Positions 1 to 7,486 of a stretch of 19,075 nt of DNA are shown here, one piece after another; position 1 is the first letter of the stretch; every line of letters starts with the position of its first letter. This DNA is from Acidaminococcaceae bacterium UBA2453 (lineage in GTDB: Bacteria > Bacillota > Negativicutes > Acidaminococcales > Acidaminococcaceae): assembly GCA_002342505.1 (NCBI GenBank), contig DDQB01000073.1, positions 1 to 19,075 on the forward strand, in the 5' to 3' direction. The position numbers were made by a program, and so were the translations under genes. Below the pieces are notes generated by a model that did no database searches, was not told the DNA's origin, and saw only the letters and a list, made by a program, of their open reading frames with translations.

Positions 1-10
1 AAAAATCTGT

Positions 11-661
11 TTACAGCCCCGCCCGCTCTTTCAACCAGGCAGCCGCTTCCGCATACCCTTCCCCGGTCTTGCCGCTGACCTTGAATACAGGCGCCTTTTT
101 GTTCAGATGACGGATACCGTCCATAAAAAAGGCTTCGTCAAAATCAAGATAGGGCAGCAGGTCAATCTTATTCAGCAAAATGATATCCGCCTTTTCAAAA
201 GCTAACGGATATTTATACGGCTTATCGCTGCCGTCCGTCACGCTGACCTGCAGCAGCTTGATATCTTCCCCGATGGAAAACTCCGCCGGACAGACCAGGT
301 TTCCTACGTTTTCGATAAACAGTATGCCCGGTTTTTCAAACTGCATGGTATGGATCGCGTTGTGAACCAGCGGCGCATCCAGATGGCAGGCTCCAAACGT
401 GTTAATCTGACTGGCCGCGATCTGCTGCTTACGCAGCCGCTCCGTATCGATATCCGATTCGATATCGCCTTCAATAACATAACCCGGAACGTCCAGATGT
501 TTCAGCAGGTGTTCCAGTGTGGTGGTCTTACCGGTTCCCGGCGCACCCATCAGGTTCACTGCAAAAACATGACGGTCTGACAGGTATTCGTGAACATGTT
601 CCGCGATATGGTTGTTCCGGGCATGGATGTCAACCATCACATCCGCTTTCATCATATGCAT
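11..661 (-). CDS. hypB: Hydrogenase nickel incorporation GTPase HypB
   Basis: HypB is a SIMIBI-class GTPase that works with HypA to deliver nickel to the large subunit of [NiFe] hydrogenases in the cytoplasm. The 216-residue product has a Walker A motif GAPGTGKT at about residues 39-46, the family signature QINTFGACHLDA with its conserved Cys-His pair, an ENVGNL switch-like segment and the guanine-specificity motif NKID. It lacks the N-terminal CxxCGC metal motif and the His-rich tract of some HypB proteins, so storage of extra nickel is not expected. An in-frame extension of 28 codons exists upstream, but GAGGAG lies 10 nt before the ATG at 661, which fixes the start at MHMMKAD. It is the last gene of the ech-hyp operon in this window, 85 nt after hypA. 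Identification is firm. Confidence 0.95.
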   Translation of the reverse strand: MHMMKADVMVDIHARNNHIAEHVHEYLSDRHVFAVNLMGAPGTGKTTTLEHLLKHLDVPGYVIEGDIESDIDTERLRKQQIAASQINTFGACHLDAPLVHNAIHTMQFEKPGILFIENVGNLVCPAEFSIGEDIKLLQVSVTDGSDKPYKYPLAFEKADIILLNKIDLLPYLDFDEAFFMDGIRHLNKKAPVFKVSGKTGEGYAEAAAWLKERAGL

Positions 662-706
662 TGATACAATTCTCCTCAATCTTACAGAAGAATTAATCAG
701 CGTTTC

Positions 707-734
707 CTTATATCTGCTACATAAAAGGAAGCAA
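707..734 (-). promoter_or_regulatory. Possible internal promoter ahead of hypB
   Basis: In the 85-nt gap between hypA and hypB the minus strand reads TTGCTT, a 16-nt spacer and TATAAG, ending about 45 nt before the hypB start. The match is partial and the spacer is one short of optimal. Read-through from the ech operon is the simpler explanation for hypB expression, so this is only a candidate. Confidence 0.25.
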
Positions 735-746
735 AATCGTCCCACT

Positions 747-1124
747 TCAGGAAACGGTTTCTTCTGTTTTTACAAACTCGTCTTCTATTTCCAGCTCCAC
801 GCTTTTAACGTAAAACTCTTTCCCGATTCCTGTCGGTTCCCCGTCGCCTCCGCAATGGGGACACTGAAAAGAATACCGTTTGCGTTCAAACAACTTTCCG
901 CAGATTTCGCAGCGAAGTTTCGGCCTGACTCCTTCAATGACCAGCGTTGCACCTTCACAGGGCGTCCCCTCCGCTACCGCGTCAAAATACATCTGGATAG
1001 ATTCCCCGATAAATCCAGAGTCTTCTCCTACAACCAAATCAATACGCCTCACCCGTCCTCTGTTTTTCTCCGCTGTTTCCGAAGCAATCTCAACGATCCG
1101 GACGGTTACAGGATATTCATGCAT
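747..1124 (-). CDS. hypA: Hydrogenase maturation nickel metallochaperone HypA
   Basis: HypA binds nickel and passes it, with HypB, to the hydrogenase large subunit. The 125-residue protein begins MHEYPV; the Met-His-Glu N-terminus is the known nickel site of the family, with His2 as ligand. That motif decides the start at 1124 against a longer in-frame reading of 20 extra residues. Two CxxC motifs (C72/C75 and C88/C91) form the structural zinc site, and the C-terminal ELEIEDEF stretch is typical. The start overlaps the last codons of echF by 8 nt and has no strong Shine-Dalgarno sequence of its own, which suggests translational coupling to echF. Length is slightly above the usual 113-120 residues because of an acidic tail. 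The call is secure. Confidence 0.95.
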   Translation of the reverse strand: MHEYPVTVRIVEIASETAEKNRGRVRRIDLVVGEDSGFIGESIQMYFDAVAEGTPCEGATLVIEGVRPKLRCEICGKLFERKRYSFQCPHCGGDGEPTGIGKEFYVKSVELEIEDEFVKTEETVS

Positions 1125-1572
1125 GAGGAGTTCCGTCTGCGGCAGCTTTGGAAGCTGCCGCTTTTTTTGCCTGCGCCGCCGCAATAGCGGCTTTCTGCGC
1201 CTCCGTCAGCACAATCTGGGGTTTTGGCGGAGGAGGTGGTCCCTGCAGGACTTCTTCCGTCTTTTTTGTATCAGGTGCCGTATATTCTGTTTCCATCTGC
1301 AGGCATTTTTTCGGACAGTTGGTCACGCATTCTTTACACTGCACACAGGCAAAACGGTTGATCTTCCAGGTCCGGGCATTACGGTCCACCGTAATAGCTG
1401 CAGAAGGACAGTTGCGCATGCACATCCCGCAGAAGATACAGTTGTTGATATCATTTACAACTTTTCCCCGGTCTGCCTCGTACACTTTTCTCGGTTTAAA
1501 CGGATATTGACTGGTTGCCGGCGGTTTAAACAGGTTGCCCAGCATCTCCCGGGCAAAGGACAGATAACTCAT
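1117..1572 (-). CDS. echF: Ech-type hydrogenase ferredoxin subunit EchF (NuoI-like, 2x[4Fe-4S])
   Basis: This 151-residue protein is the polyferredoxin subunit that passes electrons between ferredoxin and the EchC cluster on the cytoplasmic face. Two [4Fe-4S] motifs are intact: C45, C48, C51, C55 and C76, C79, C82, C86, each followed by Pro as in 8Fe ferredoxins of the NuoI/HycF/EchF family. The N-terminal 35 residues (KPPATSQYPFKPRKV) match the usual extension. After about residue 110 the protein continues with PPPPP and an Ala/Lys-rich tail of about 30 residues that the Fe-S domain does not need; this makes it longer than the roughly 125 residues usual for EchF. AGGAGG lies 7 nt before the ATG, and the gene starts 14 nt after echE. 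Confidence 0.93.
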   Translation of the reverse strand: MSYLSFAREMLGNLFKPPATSQYPFKPRKVYEADRGKVVNDINNCIFCGMCMRNCPSAAITVDRNARTWKINRFACVQCKECVTNCPKKCLQMETEYTAPDTKKTEEVLQGPPPPPKPQIVLTEAQKAAIAAAQAKKAAASKAAADGTPHA

Positions 1573-1586
1573 CGCCAGACCTCCTT

Positions 1587-2672
1587 TTATCTTTCACAGC
1601 AGCTGATGCACGGGTCGATGGTCAGAATAATGTTAGGCACATCGGCCAGATCGCAACCCTGCAGCATTTTTACCAGAACGGCCAGATTCGCATTGGTCGG
1701 TGTGCGCAGGCGGAACCGTTCCAGGTTCTTTGTCTTATTCCCTTTTACGTAGTAAACCGCCTCGCCCCGCGGCTGCTCCACACGGGTAAAATACTCCGCC
1801 GCAGGCGGGAATCCTTTCACGGGAACGGCAATTTCACCTGCCGGCATGTTTTCCACACAGCCTTTAATCAGATCAATGGCCTGATACAATTCAAGCAGAC
1901 GCACCTTGCAACGGGCAAAGCAGTCGCCGGCCGTATCGGTGACCGGTTTGAATCCCAGTTCTTTATAGGCTCCGCCTTCATCGCCGCAACGGTAATCCAG
2001 CGGCACGCCGCTGGCGCGGGCCGTCGGGCCGACGCAGCCAAGGGCTTTCGCATCTTCAAAGGAAACGGTTCCTACTCCTTTCAACCGGGCGTGGATCGTT
2101 TCATCATTTAAAATCAGAGCGGTAAGGCCGTCAATTTCTTTCTTCAGCTTTTCCAGCCGGGATACAATCTCTTTCAGGTCATGATCCGAAATATCGCGGC
2201 GCACGCCGCCTACCTTGCAGACGGAGAAGATGACACGCCCGCCGGTGGTCTGCTCGATCATATCCAGTATGGTCTCGCGAAGACGCCATGCATGCATGAA
2301 CAGACTCTCAAAGCCCAACGCGTCCGCACCCAGCCCCACCCACAGCAGATGGCTGTGCAGACGGGACAGTTCGTGCCAGATGGTGCGCAGGTATTCCGCC
2401 CGTCTCGGGACTTCAATTTCCATCAGCCCTTCTATGGCTTTACTGTATCCCCATCCATGACCGAAGGAACAGATACCGCACACCCGTTCCGCAATATACA
2501 CATATTCCTGAAAGCCGCGTTTTTCCACCAGCTTTTCCAGGCCGCGGTGAATATATCCAATTGAAGGAATCGCCTTAACCACTTTTTCATCCTGCAGTTC
2601 CAGATCCAGATGGATCGGTTCCGGCAATACAGGATGCTGGGGGCCGAACGGAACTACTGTACTCTTTCCCAT
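1587..2672 (-). CDS. echE: Ech-type group 4 [NiFe] hydrogenase large subunit EchE
   Basis: This is the catalytic subunit that carries the NiFe(CN)2CO site and interconverts protons and H2. The 361-residue sequence has the N-terminal ligand motif RVCGICSFGH (C65, C68, H72) and the C-terminal motif DPCISCCER with C355 and C358. All four nickel-binding cysteines are therefore present, which separates it from the homologous NuoD of complex I. The N-terminal PFGPQHPVLPEP is typical of group 4 enzymes. The TAA stop follows R361 directly, so there is no C-terminal extension of the type removed by HycI/HyaD-like proteases. GGAG is 9 nt before the ATG, and only one base separates it from the echD stop. 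Its place between echD and echF matches the canonical echABCDEF order. Confidence 0.96.
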   Translation of the reverse strand: MGKSTVVPFGPQHPVLPEPIHLDLELQDEKVVKAIPSIGYIHRGLEKLVEKRGFQEYVYIAERVCGICSFGHGWGYSKAIEGLMEIEVPRRAEYLRTIWHELSRLHSHLLWVGLGADALGFESLFMHAWRLRETILDMIEQTTGGRVIFSVCKVGGVRRDISDHDLKEIVSRLEKLKKEIDGLTALILNDETIHARLKGVGTVSFEDAKALGCVGPTARASGVPLDYRCGDEGGAYKELGFKPVTDTAGDCFARCKVRLLELYQAIDLIKGCVENMPAGEIAVPVKGFPPAAEYFTRVEQPRGEAVYYVKGNKTKNLERFRLRTPTNANLAVLVKMLQGCDLADVPNIILTIDPCISCCER

Positions 2673-2673
2673 A

Positions 2674-3126
2674 TCACTTATCTCCTTCCGTCGGTTTGGC
2701 TGAAGCCGGTTTCACAGACGCGTCAATCCCCAGGCCGCTGCGCAGGTTTACTTTCACGGCAGAAGCCGGTTGTTTTGCATTGGCCAGTTCATGCCAGGGC
2801 ATCGGTTTGGCCAAATGGAAGAATTTGCCTCCGTAATCCACTTCCGGCGCAATAAATTCTACATTCAGGCCAAACAGGTCATGAATTTCGTTCTCCCATA
2901 CAAAAGCGTACCAGTACTGGCTGGTCACGCTCATGACTGAACCTTCTTCCGGCACAATGAGCCGCAGGTTTTCCAGAACGCAGTCTTTGTCAAAACTATA
3001 GGTCAGTTCGTACCCTTCCGGAACGCGTGTGCACAAAATCTGCACCATCCGGTATCCGTCTTTTTTGTACTGTGCAACCCTGCCCAGCAGGTCAGGGATC
3101 TGTATCGGTATGAGCTGCTGTTTCAT
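2674..3126 (-). CDS. echD: Ech-type hydrogenase subunit EchD (NuoC-like, 30 kDa family)
   Basis: This 150-residue protein belongs to the NuoC/HycE-N family, a peripheral-arm subunit without cofactors that helps dock the large subunit. The signature is ENEIHDLFGLNVEF at about residues 79-92, matching the E-x-E-x-x-D-x-F-G consensus of the complex I 30 kDa subunit. From about residue 115 to the end the sequence is low-complexity and rich in K, A, S and P, extending beyond the NuoC-like core. The start has AGGAGG 7 nt upstream and overlaps the echC stop by 4 nt (ATGA), a coupled junction. The stop is one base from echE. Identity rests on the motif and on position between echC and echE. Confidence 0.9.
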   Translation of the reverse strand: MKQQLIPIQIPDLLGRVAQYKKDGYRMVQILCTRVPEGYELTYSFDKDCVLENLRLIVPEEGSVMSVTSQYWYAFVWENEIHDLFGLNVEFIAPEVDYGGKFFHLAKPMPWHELANAKQPASAVKVNLRSGLGIDASVKPASAKPTEGDK

Positions 3127-3632
3127 TTTTTAGCCTCCTGCTGTTTATGCATGGCAACGGTCGGTTCCAGGACGGTCTCCCGTTCTTCTTCCGCTCTTTC
3201 TGCCAACACCGCCACCGCTTTCTGTTTTTCTTCCAGTACCGCCAGCCCTTTCACAACTCCGTCAATGATAGCTTCCGGGCGGGCAGCGCAGCCGGGAACG
3301 TAAACATCCACAGGAATCGCTTTATCCATGCCGCCAATCATATTATAACAGTCATGGAATACGCCGCCGGTACAGGCGCAGGCGCCGACTGCGATGACTA
3401 CTTTCGGTTCCGGCATCTGTTCATAGATCTGCTTAACAACTGGCAGATTCTGGGCATTGACGCCGCCCGTGACCAGAAAGATGTCCGCGTGTTTTGGATT
3501 CCCGGTATTGACAATGCCGAAGCGCTCCACATCGTACAGCGGGGTCAGGCAGGCCAGCACCTCGATATCGCATCCGTTACAGCTGGATCCGTCATAATGA
3601 ACCAGCCAGGGAGATTTTTTTATATAACTCAT
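3123..3632 (-). CDS. echC: Ech-type hydrogenase small subunit EchC (NuoB-like, proximal [4Fe-4S])
   Basis: EchC holds the [4Fe-4S] cluster nearest the NiFe site and links it to EchF. In the 169-residue product the cluster ligands appear as SSCNGCD (C18, C21), GACACTGG (C85 or C87) and VPGCAARPE (C115), the pattern shared with NuoB and group 4 small subunits. It lacks the C-terminal multi-cluster domain of group 1 small subunits. After about residue 135 there is a 35-residue Lys/Glu/Ala-rich tail predicted to be helical. The open frame continues 46 codons upstream, but AAAGGA 9 nt before the ATG at 3632 and the family N-terminus (SPWLVHYDGSSCNGCD) set the start. A 53-nt gap separates it from echB. 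Confidence 0.94.
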   Translation of the reverse strand: MSYIKKSPWLVHYDGSSCNGCDIEVLACLTPLYDVERFGIVNTGNPKHADIFLVTGGVNAQNLPVVKQIYEQMPEPKVVIAVGACACTGGVFHDCYNMIGGMDKAIPVDVYVPGCAARPEAIIDGVVKGLAVLEEKQKAVAVLAERAEEERETVLEPTVAMHKQQEAKK

Positions 3633-3685
3633 AAAGCCGCATCCTTTCCTTGTGTTTCCACAAAAAACGTTGCCCTGTTTCCGAA

Positions 3686-4561
3686 TCAGCGCATATACAT
3701 GAGGAACATGATATTCACAAACCCGGCTACCAGCGTAACGAGCCAGGTCGATGCCAGCATGTGCTCCCATTTTACACGGGAGCAGCAGTTGTCAATCAGG
3801 ATATCATTAAAGTAAGTTAACGCGCACATCGCCAGTCCCAATACCGGGCTCCAGGTTGCAGACCAGGCAAAGAACAGATACACAAACCCTAACAGGAATA
3901 CATTTTCATACCAGTGAGCCAGTTCGATCAAAGCCAGTGTCCGTCCGGAGATTTCCGTCACGACGCCCTGGATCAGTTCCTGATGCGCTTCATGGGACAT
4001 GGAAAGATCGAAGGGGGATTTTCTGAATTTGATCAGAAGGATGTAACACAATCCGACAAAGATGCCCGGCATATAAATGAAATTCATGTGAGGCGCGTTC
4101 AGTATCGTTTCAATACTGAAGCTTCCGCAGTTCAGATAAAAACCAAGCGCCACCAGCAACAGCATGGGCTCATAGGCCATGGTCTGAACCAGTTCCCTTT
4201 CCGCCCCCACCTGACTGAACGGCGAATTGGAAGAATAGGCCGCTACAATAAAACATACGCTGGCCATGGTCAGGGTAAATACTACCAGCAGGATGTCCCC
4301 CTGGGTGAAGAAAAACAAGCCGCTAATGATCACAAACAACAGGAAACCAAAAACGTAAAAACTCTGGGCTTCATTAACGGCAATGGGCTGTTTGCCCCAA
4401 AGTTTGAAAAAGTCATAAAACGGCTGCAGGAGGGGCGGCCCTACCCGGCGCTGCATACGCGCGGATATTTTCCGGTCTACGCCTGCCAGCAGTCCGCCGA
4501 CAACAGGAGCCAGGACCAGATAGGCTATTCCTGAAATAATATTGAAGACTATCTCAGACAT
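3686..4561 (-). CDS. echB: Ech-type hydrogenase membrane subunit EchB (NuoH-like)
   Basis: EchB is the membrane anchor that joins the peripheral arm to the antiporter-like subunit and is thought to take part in ion translocation. The 291-residue hydrophobic protein has the NuoH/HycD signature RRVGPPLLQPFYDFFKLWGK near residue 40 and the group 4 hydrogenase segment SHEAHQELIQG followed by TEISGRTLALIELAHWYE. About eight membrane-spanning stretches can be seen. GGAGG lies 8 nt before the ATG at 4561; an upstream GTG at 4570 is too close to that site. The start overlaps the echA stop by 8 nt, indicating coupled translation. Confidence 0.93.
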   Translation of the reverse strand: MSEIVFNIISGIAYLVLAPVVGGLLAGVDRKISARMQRRVGPPLLQPFYDFFKLWGKQPIAVNEAQSFYVFGFLLFVIISGLFFFTQGDILLVVFTLTMASVCFIVAAYSSNSPFSQVGAERELVQTMAYEPMLLLVALGFYLNCGSFSIETILNAPHMNFIYMPGIFVGLCYILLIKFRKSPFDLSMSHEAHQELIQGVVTEISGRTLALIELAHWYENVFLLGFVYLFFAWSATWSPVLGLAMCALTYFNDILIDNCCSRVKWEHMLASTWLVTLVAGFVNIMFLMYMR

Positions 4562-6458
4562 GGAAAGCACCTCCGCAAATTATCGCAAATTCAATCAGCA
4601 GGCAGGAACCGCAAAGAATAAATCCGCACAGTTTCATCTTCGCTTCCCCGAACCACGATTCCATATACCAGTTACGAAGCGAAACAGGTACAGTCTGTCC
4701 GGCTACGCCCCGGTAGGACAGATTATCGCCGGAATTTTCGCCGGCCAGATTGGTAACAACCAATTTCTTTTTCCGACCTTTGCCAAAACGCAGTGGCAAT
4801 ACCACCAGCAGGATGACCATCATGGACATAATGAGCAGATTGTTGCGGTCGATAACATCCGCCGAAGTCTGGTAAGCGGCTTCCAGATACGGAATAACAG
4901 CGCACTGGGAAACCAGCGGGAACAGGATACAGGTAATGATGGTCAGCGCGCTCAGGCTCCGTAAAGCCAGCCACTGCACCCCGTGGATCCCCTCTTCCCG
5001 GTTTTTGCCGGAGGGAATATAAGCCGTGATCTTGCCCAACCATTTTGTCCAGTAAAATAAAGTAGTAGAAGAACCGAATACAAGCACAAGCAATAAGAGC
5101 GGATGTCCCGCGTCAACGAAAGCTTTCATGGCCGCCCATTTGGAGATCAGCATGCCGAACGGCGCAAGGAACATACCGCAGATACCGATGATCATGCACA
5201 GTGAAAGGCCGGGCATGGAACAGAACATGCCGTCAAAGGTTTCAATATTACGGCTTCCCAGCTGCTGCTCCGCCGTGCCGACCGAAAGGAACATGAGGCT
5301 CTTGGCCACAGCGTGGAACACAACGATCATGATCGCTGTCCAGGCTGCTTCATAGGAACCGATGCCAGCACAGCACACAATTAAACCTAAATTGGAAATA
5401 GTCGAATACGCCAGGACTTTTTTCCCGTCAGACTGGGAAATCGCCGCGCAGGATGCAAAGAGGAACGTCGCCCCGCCTATGAACATGGTCATCAGGCCGG
5501 CATGATTCCCGCCCAGGACCGGGCAAAGTTTGATGATCAGGAACACGCCTGCTTTTACCATTGTAGACGAATGGAGCAGCGCCGATGTTGGCGTAGGCGC
5601 GACCATGGCGCCCAACAGCCAGCCGGAAAAGGGCATCATTGCCGCTTTTGTGAAACCGCAGAACACCAACAGGGCTACCGCCAGTTCGACAGGCTGCGCG
5701 CTGCGGCCCAGATTGATCAGCATGGAAAGTTCTACCGTCTCATATTCGATTCCCATCCAGACGATGGCCAGCGCAAATGCCACGCCGCCCAACAGGTTCA
5801 TCCACAACGCCTTAAAAGAATTGTGGATCGCTTCTTCCGTCTGAGTATAGCCGATCAGCAGGAACGAACAGAAACTGGTGACTTCCCAACAGGTGTACAT
5901 AATAAGAAGGTTATTGGAAATAACCAGTCCGAACATAGCGGACAGGAACAGGAAAATAACAAAGAAGAAAAACGGACGGCGGTCTTCCACTTCCGGATGT
6001 TCTTTCTGGAATTCCTCCATGTATCCAAGCGAAAATACGGCAATCAGGCTTCCGATAATTCCTGCGATCAGCACCATGATAACAGCCAGATTATCAATGG
6101 CCAGGTCTGCAGACAACCGGATCGAGTGTCCGACGCCCTGCTCAAACCACAGGATCAGGCCAAGCTGGATCAGTTCCAGCGCTGCGATCCATATCTTTTT
6201 AAATTTCACCAGCGTGTAATACAGAATGGCTAAGGCCGCAATGACGTCCACCGCCATAATTACGGTAGAAAGCATCGTCCCCGTAGATTTTATAAAGACA
6301 GGATGACCGAAATAGGTTACACCCGTTGCGACAGACAACGCCATGGTAACGGCAGCCGCAATTTTGACAATGATATTGCGGGAGCCATTGCCGCGCAGGC
6401 AGAACACAAGGATTGCAGCCGCTAACGGCACACCGGTTAATAAGGCTGGTAAACTCAT
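4554..6458 (-). CDS. echA: Ech-type hydrogenase ion-translocating subunit EchA (NuoL/MrpA-like)
   Basis: EchA is a proton-conducting antiporter-like subunit (Proton_antipo_M family) and the first gene of the operon. The 634-residue protein is almost wholly hydrophobic with roughly 14-16 membrane segments. It carries the conserved Glu helix MYTCWEVTSFCSFLLIG, corresponding to the functionally essential Glu of NuoL/M, and the segment GAMVAPTPTSALLHSSTMVKAG containing the essential Lys. The length matches archaeal and bacterial EchA (about 640 residues) and is longer than NuoM. An upstream TTG in the same frame would add seven residues, but AAGGA 7 nt before the ATG at 6458 favours MSLPALL. A proton or sodium role cannot be told from sequence alone. 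Confidence 0.93.
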   Translation of the reverse strand: MSLPALLTGVPLAAAILVFCLRGNGSRNIIVKIAAAVTMALSVATGVTYFGHPVFIKSTGTMLSTVIMAVDVIAALAILYYTLVKFKKIWIAALELIQLGLILWFEQGVGHSIRLSADLAIDNLAVIMVLIAGIIGSLIAVFSLGYMEEFQKEHPEVEDRRPFFFFVIFLFLSAMFGLVISNNLLIMYTCWEVTSFCSFLLIGYTQTEEAIHNSFKALWMNLLGGVAFALAIVWMGIEYETVELSMLINLGRSAQPVELAVALLVFCGFTKAAMMPFSGWLLGAMVAPTPTSALLHSSTMVKAGVFLIIKLCPVLGGNHAGLMTMFIGGATFLFASCAAISQSDGKKVLAYSTISNLGLIVCCAGIGSYEAAWTAIMIVVFHAVAKSLMFLSVGTAEQQLGSRNIETFDGMFCSMPGLSLCMIIGICGMFLAPFGMLISKWAAMKAFVDAGHPLLLLVLVFGSSTTLFYWTKWLGKITAYIPSGKNREEGIHGVQWLALRSLSALTIITCILFPLVSQCAVIPYLEAAYQTSADVIDRNNLLIMSMMVILLVVLPLRFGKGRKKKLVVTNLAGENSGDNLSYRGVAGQTVPVSLRNWYMESWFGEAKMKLCGFILCGSCLLIEFAIICGGAFHV

Positions 6459-6729
6459 AAAGCAGTCCTTCTTTCTCAATTAGTGTACATAAAATAGATG
6501 AACTTTAAATATAGCATACACTTTATCACATTGTTTTAACTAAAGCAAGCCCTGTTCATAGAATTTTTCTAATTCAGTAAAAAATTTGCTCCCAGTGTAA
6601 AATAAGCAACAGTATTGGACGGAATTTCAAAATCATAAAAAATCCGCAGTCCTTCCTGCAGCCCTGTCTTCAAAGCCGTACTAAATGGAAATACAGGCTT
6701 ATTTGTTACACAGTTACAGCGCTTACAAG
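6459..6729. other. Intergenic region between dut terminator and echA
   Basis: Together with the dut terminator this gap is about 328 bp. It contains the candidate ech promoter near 6508-6548 and a TGTTACACAG 10-mer at 6704-6713. I see no tRNA, riboswitch core or convincing coding region. A 73-codon open frame on the minus strand starts inside the dut stop (ATGA) but runs straight through the dut terminator, so I do not treat it as a gene. The stretch reads as a long 5' leader or regulatory region for the hydrogenase operon. Confidence 0.5.
6508..6548 (-). promoter_or_regulatory. Candidate promoter region of the ech-hyp operon
   Basis: On the minus strand TTGCTT (6543-6548) is followed after 17 nt by TAAAGT (6520-6525). 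A second AT-rich -10 candidate, TATGCTATATT, lies just downstream at 6508-6518. Neither is a close consensus match, in contrast to the strong promoters elsewhere in this window, so an activator may be needed. I saw no clear FNR/CRP or other palindromic operator. Confidence 0.35.
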
Positions 6730-6784
6730 GAAAAAAGACGACCAGCCTCATGAACATTGCTGAGCATGCGCCGTCGTCTTTTTC
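6730..6784 (-). terminator. Intrinsic terminator after dut
   Basis: On the minus strand AAAAAGACGAC (6773-6783) pairs with GTCGTCTTTTT (6732-6742) as an 11-bp arm around a 30-nt loop that can form a further CTCA/TGAG stem. A run of six T follows the GTCGTC arm. It lies 3 nt after the dut stop. The A/T flanks make it potentially bidirectional. Confidence 0.75.
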
Positions 6785-6786
6785 GG

Positions 6787-7245
6787 TCATTTTACAGTTC
6801 CCGTACTGCCGAAGCCGCCGCCCCGGTTTTCCTTTTCGGTATCTTTATCGTCGTCCGTTGTCAGGTATTTGTAAAAAATACCCTGTGCGACCCGTTCTCC
6901 TTTTGTCAATACCAGAGGCTGCAGACCGGTATTTACCAGCGCAAGCATAATATGTCCTTCATTATCCGGATTGTTATAATAGTCAGCGTCTATGATGCCG
7001 ACGTTATTCACCAGCCGGATCCCCTTCTTTACCGCCATGCTGGAACGGATATGCACGCCCAGGAATTCATCTTCCTGCATATACGCTTTCACACCGGTCG
7101 GGACCATCACCAGCCGGTTCGGCAGCAGCGCCACATCTTCGGGCACACAGATGTCGTAACCGGCGGAAGTTTTGGTCTTACGGACCGGCATGGGAAAATC
7201 TGTATCTTTATATTTGCTTATCTTTTCAAAACCGCGAGTTTTCAT
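6787..7245 (-). CDS. dut: dUTP diphosphatase (trimeric dUTPase)
   Basis: This enzyme hydrolyses dUTP to dUMP and pyrophosphate, keeping uracil out of DNA and supplying dTMP synthesis. All five motifs of the homotrimeric family are seen in the 152-residue protein: motif 1 SAGYDI (27-32), motif 2 RSSMA (67-71), motif 3 NVGIIDADYY (81-90) with the catalytic Asp and substrate-stacking Tyr, motif 4 GERVAQG (116-122) and the glycine-rich motif 5 RGGGFGSTG (141-149), whose Phe stacks on uracil. The loop after motif 3 (NNPDNEG) is a few residues longer than in the E. coli enzyme. A GGAG site lies 10 nt before the ATG. It is monocistronic, with its own promoter and terminator. Confidence 0.96.
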   Translation of the reverse strand: MKTRGFEKISKYKDTDFPMPVRKTKTSAGYDICVPEDVALLPNRLVMVPTGVKAYMQEDEFLGVHIRSSMAVKKGIRLVNNVGIIDADYYNNPDNEGHIMLALVNTGLQPLVLTKGERVAQGIFYKYLTTDDDKDTEKENRGGGFGSTGTVK

Positions 7246-7319
7246 TTTGTTTACTCTCCTGTCTCACTTATTCTCCTGCATATCGCAAAAGCATTTGCCT
7301 TATTAAATACTTTAGAATA

Positions 7320-7328
7320 ATTATAACA
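7320..7328 (-). promoter_or_regulatory. Extended -10 promoter element of dut
   Basis: The minus strand reads TGTTATAAT, a perfect TATAAT with a TGn extension, 75 nt before the dut start. The -35 region is poor (TTCGAT at best spacing), which is common for extended -10 promoters. It lies immediately after the pnp terminator, as expected for a separate transcription unit. Confidence 0.6.
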
Positions 7329-7349
7329 TATAATCCATGATTAATCGAA

Positions 7350-7386
7350 TAAAAAATAACAGCACCGGTTGGGCCGATGCTGCTAT
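7350..7386 (-). terminator. Intrinsic terminator of pnp
   Basis: On the minus strand CAGCATCGG (7374-7382) and CCGGTGCTG (7360-7368) form a 9-bp stem with one G-T pair and a 5-nt loop, followed by TTATTTTTTATT. It lies about 100 nt after the pnp stop. Its 3' arm and tail are nearly identical to those of the M16 protease terminator. Confidence 0.85.
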
Positions 7387-7486
7387 CTGTTATATTAATT
7401 GTATTATTTTAAGATTGTCTGCGCGTCTGACGGCGCATTTCTGCAAACGACTTTGCCAGTGCTCCCGACGTCAGCTCTGTTCTGCA

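Noticed and set aside
662..745. N-terminal extension of HypB by 28 residues.
   Set aside because: GAGGAG is placed for the ATG at 661, and the extension is Arg/Leu-rich sequence unlike HypB N-termini.
6569..6790. A 73-codon minus-strand open frame starting in the dut stop codon (ATGA overlap).
   Set aside because: Its first codons are the dut terminator stem and loop, it has no separate ribosome site, and the sequence looks like no known family.
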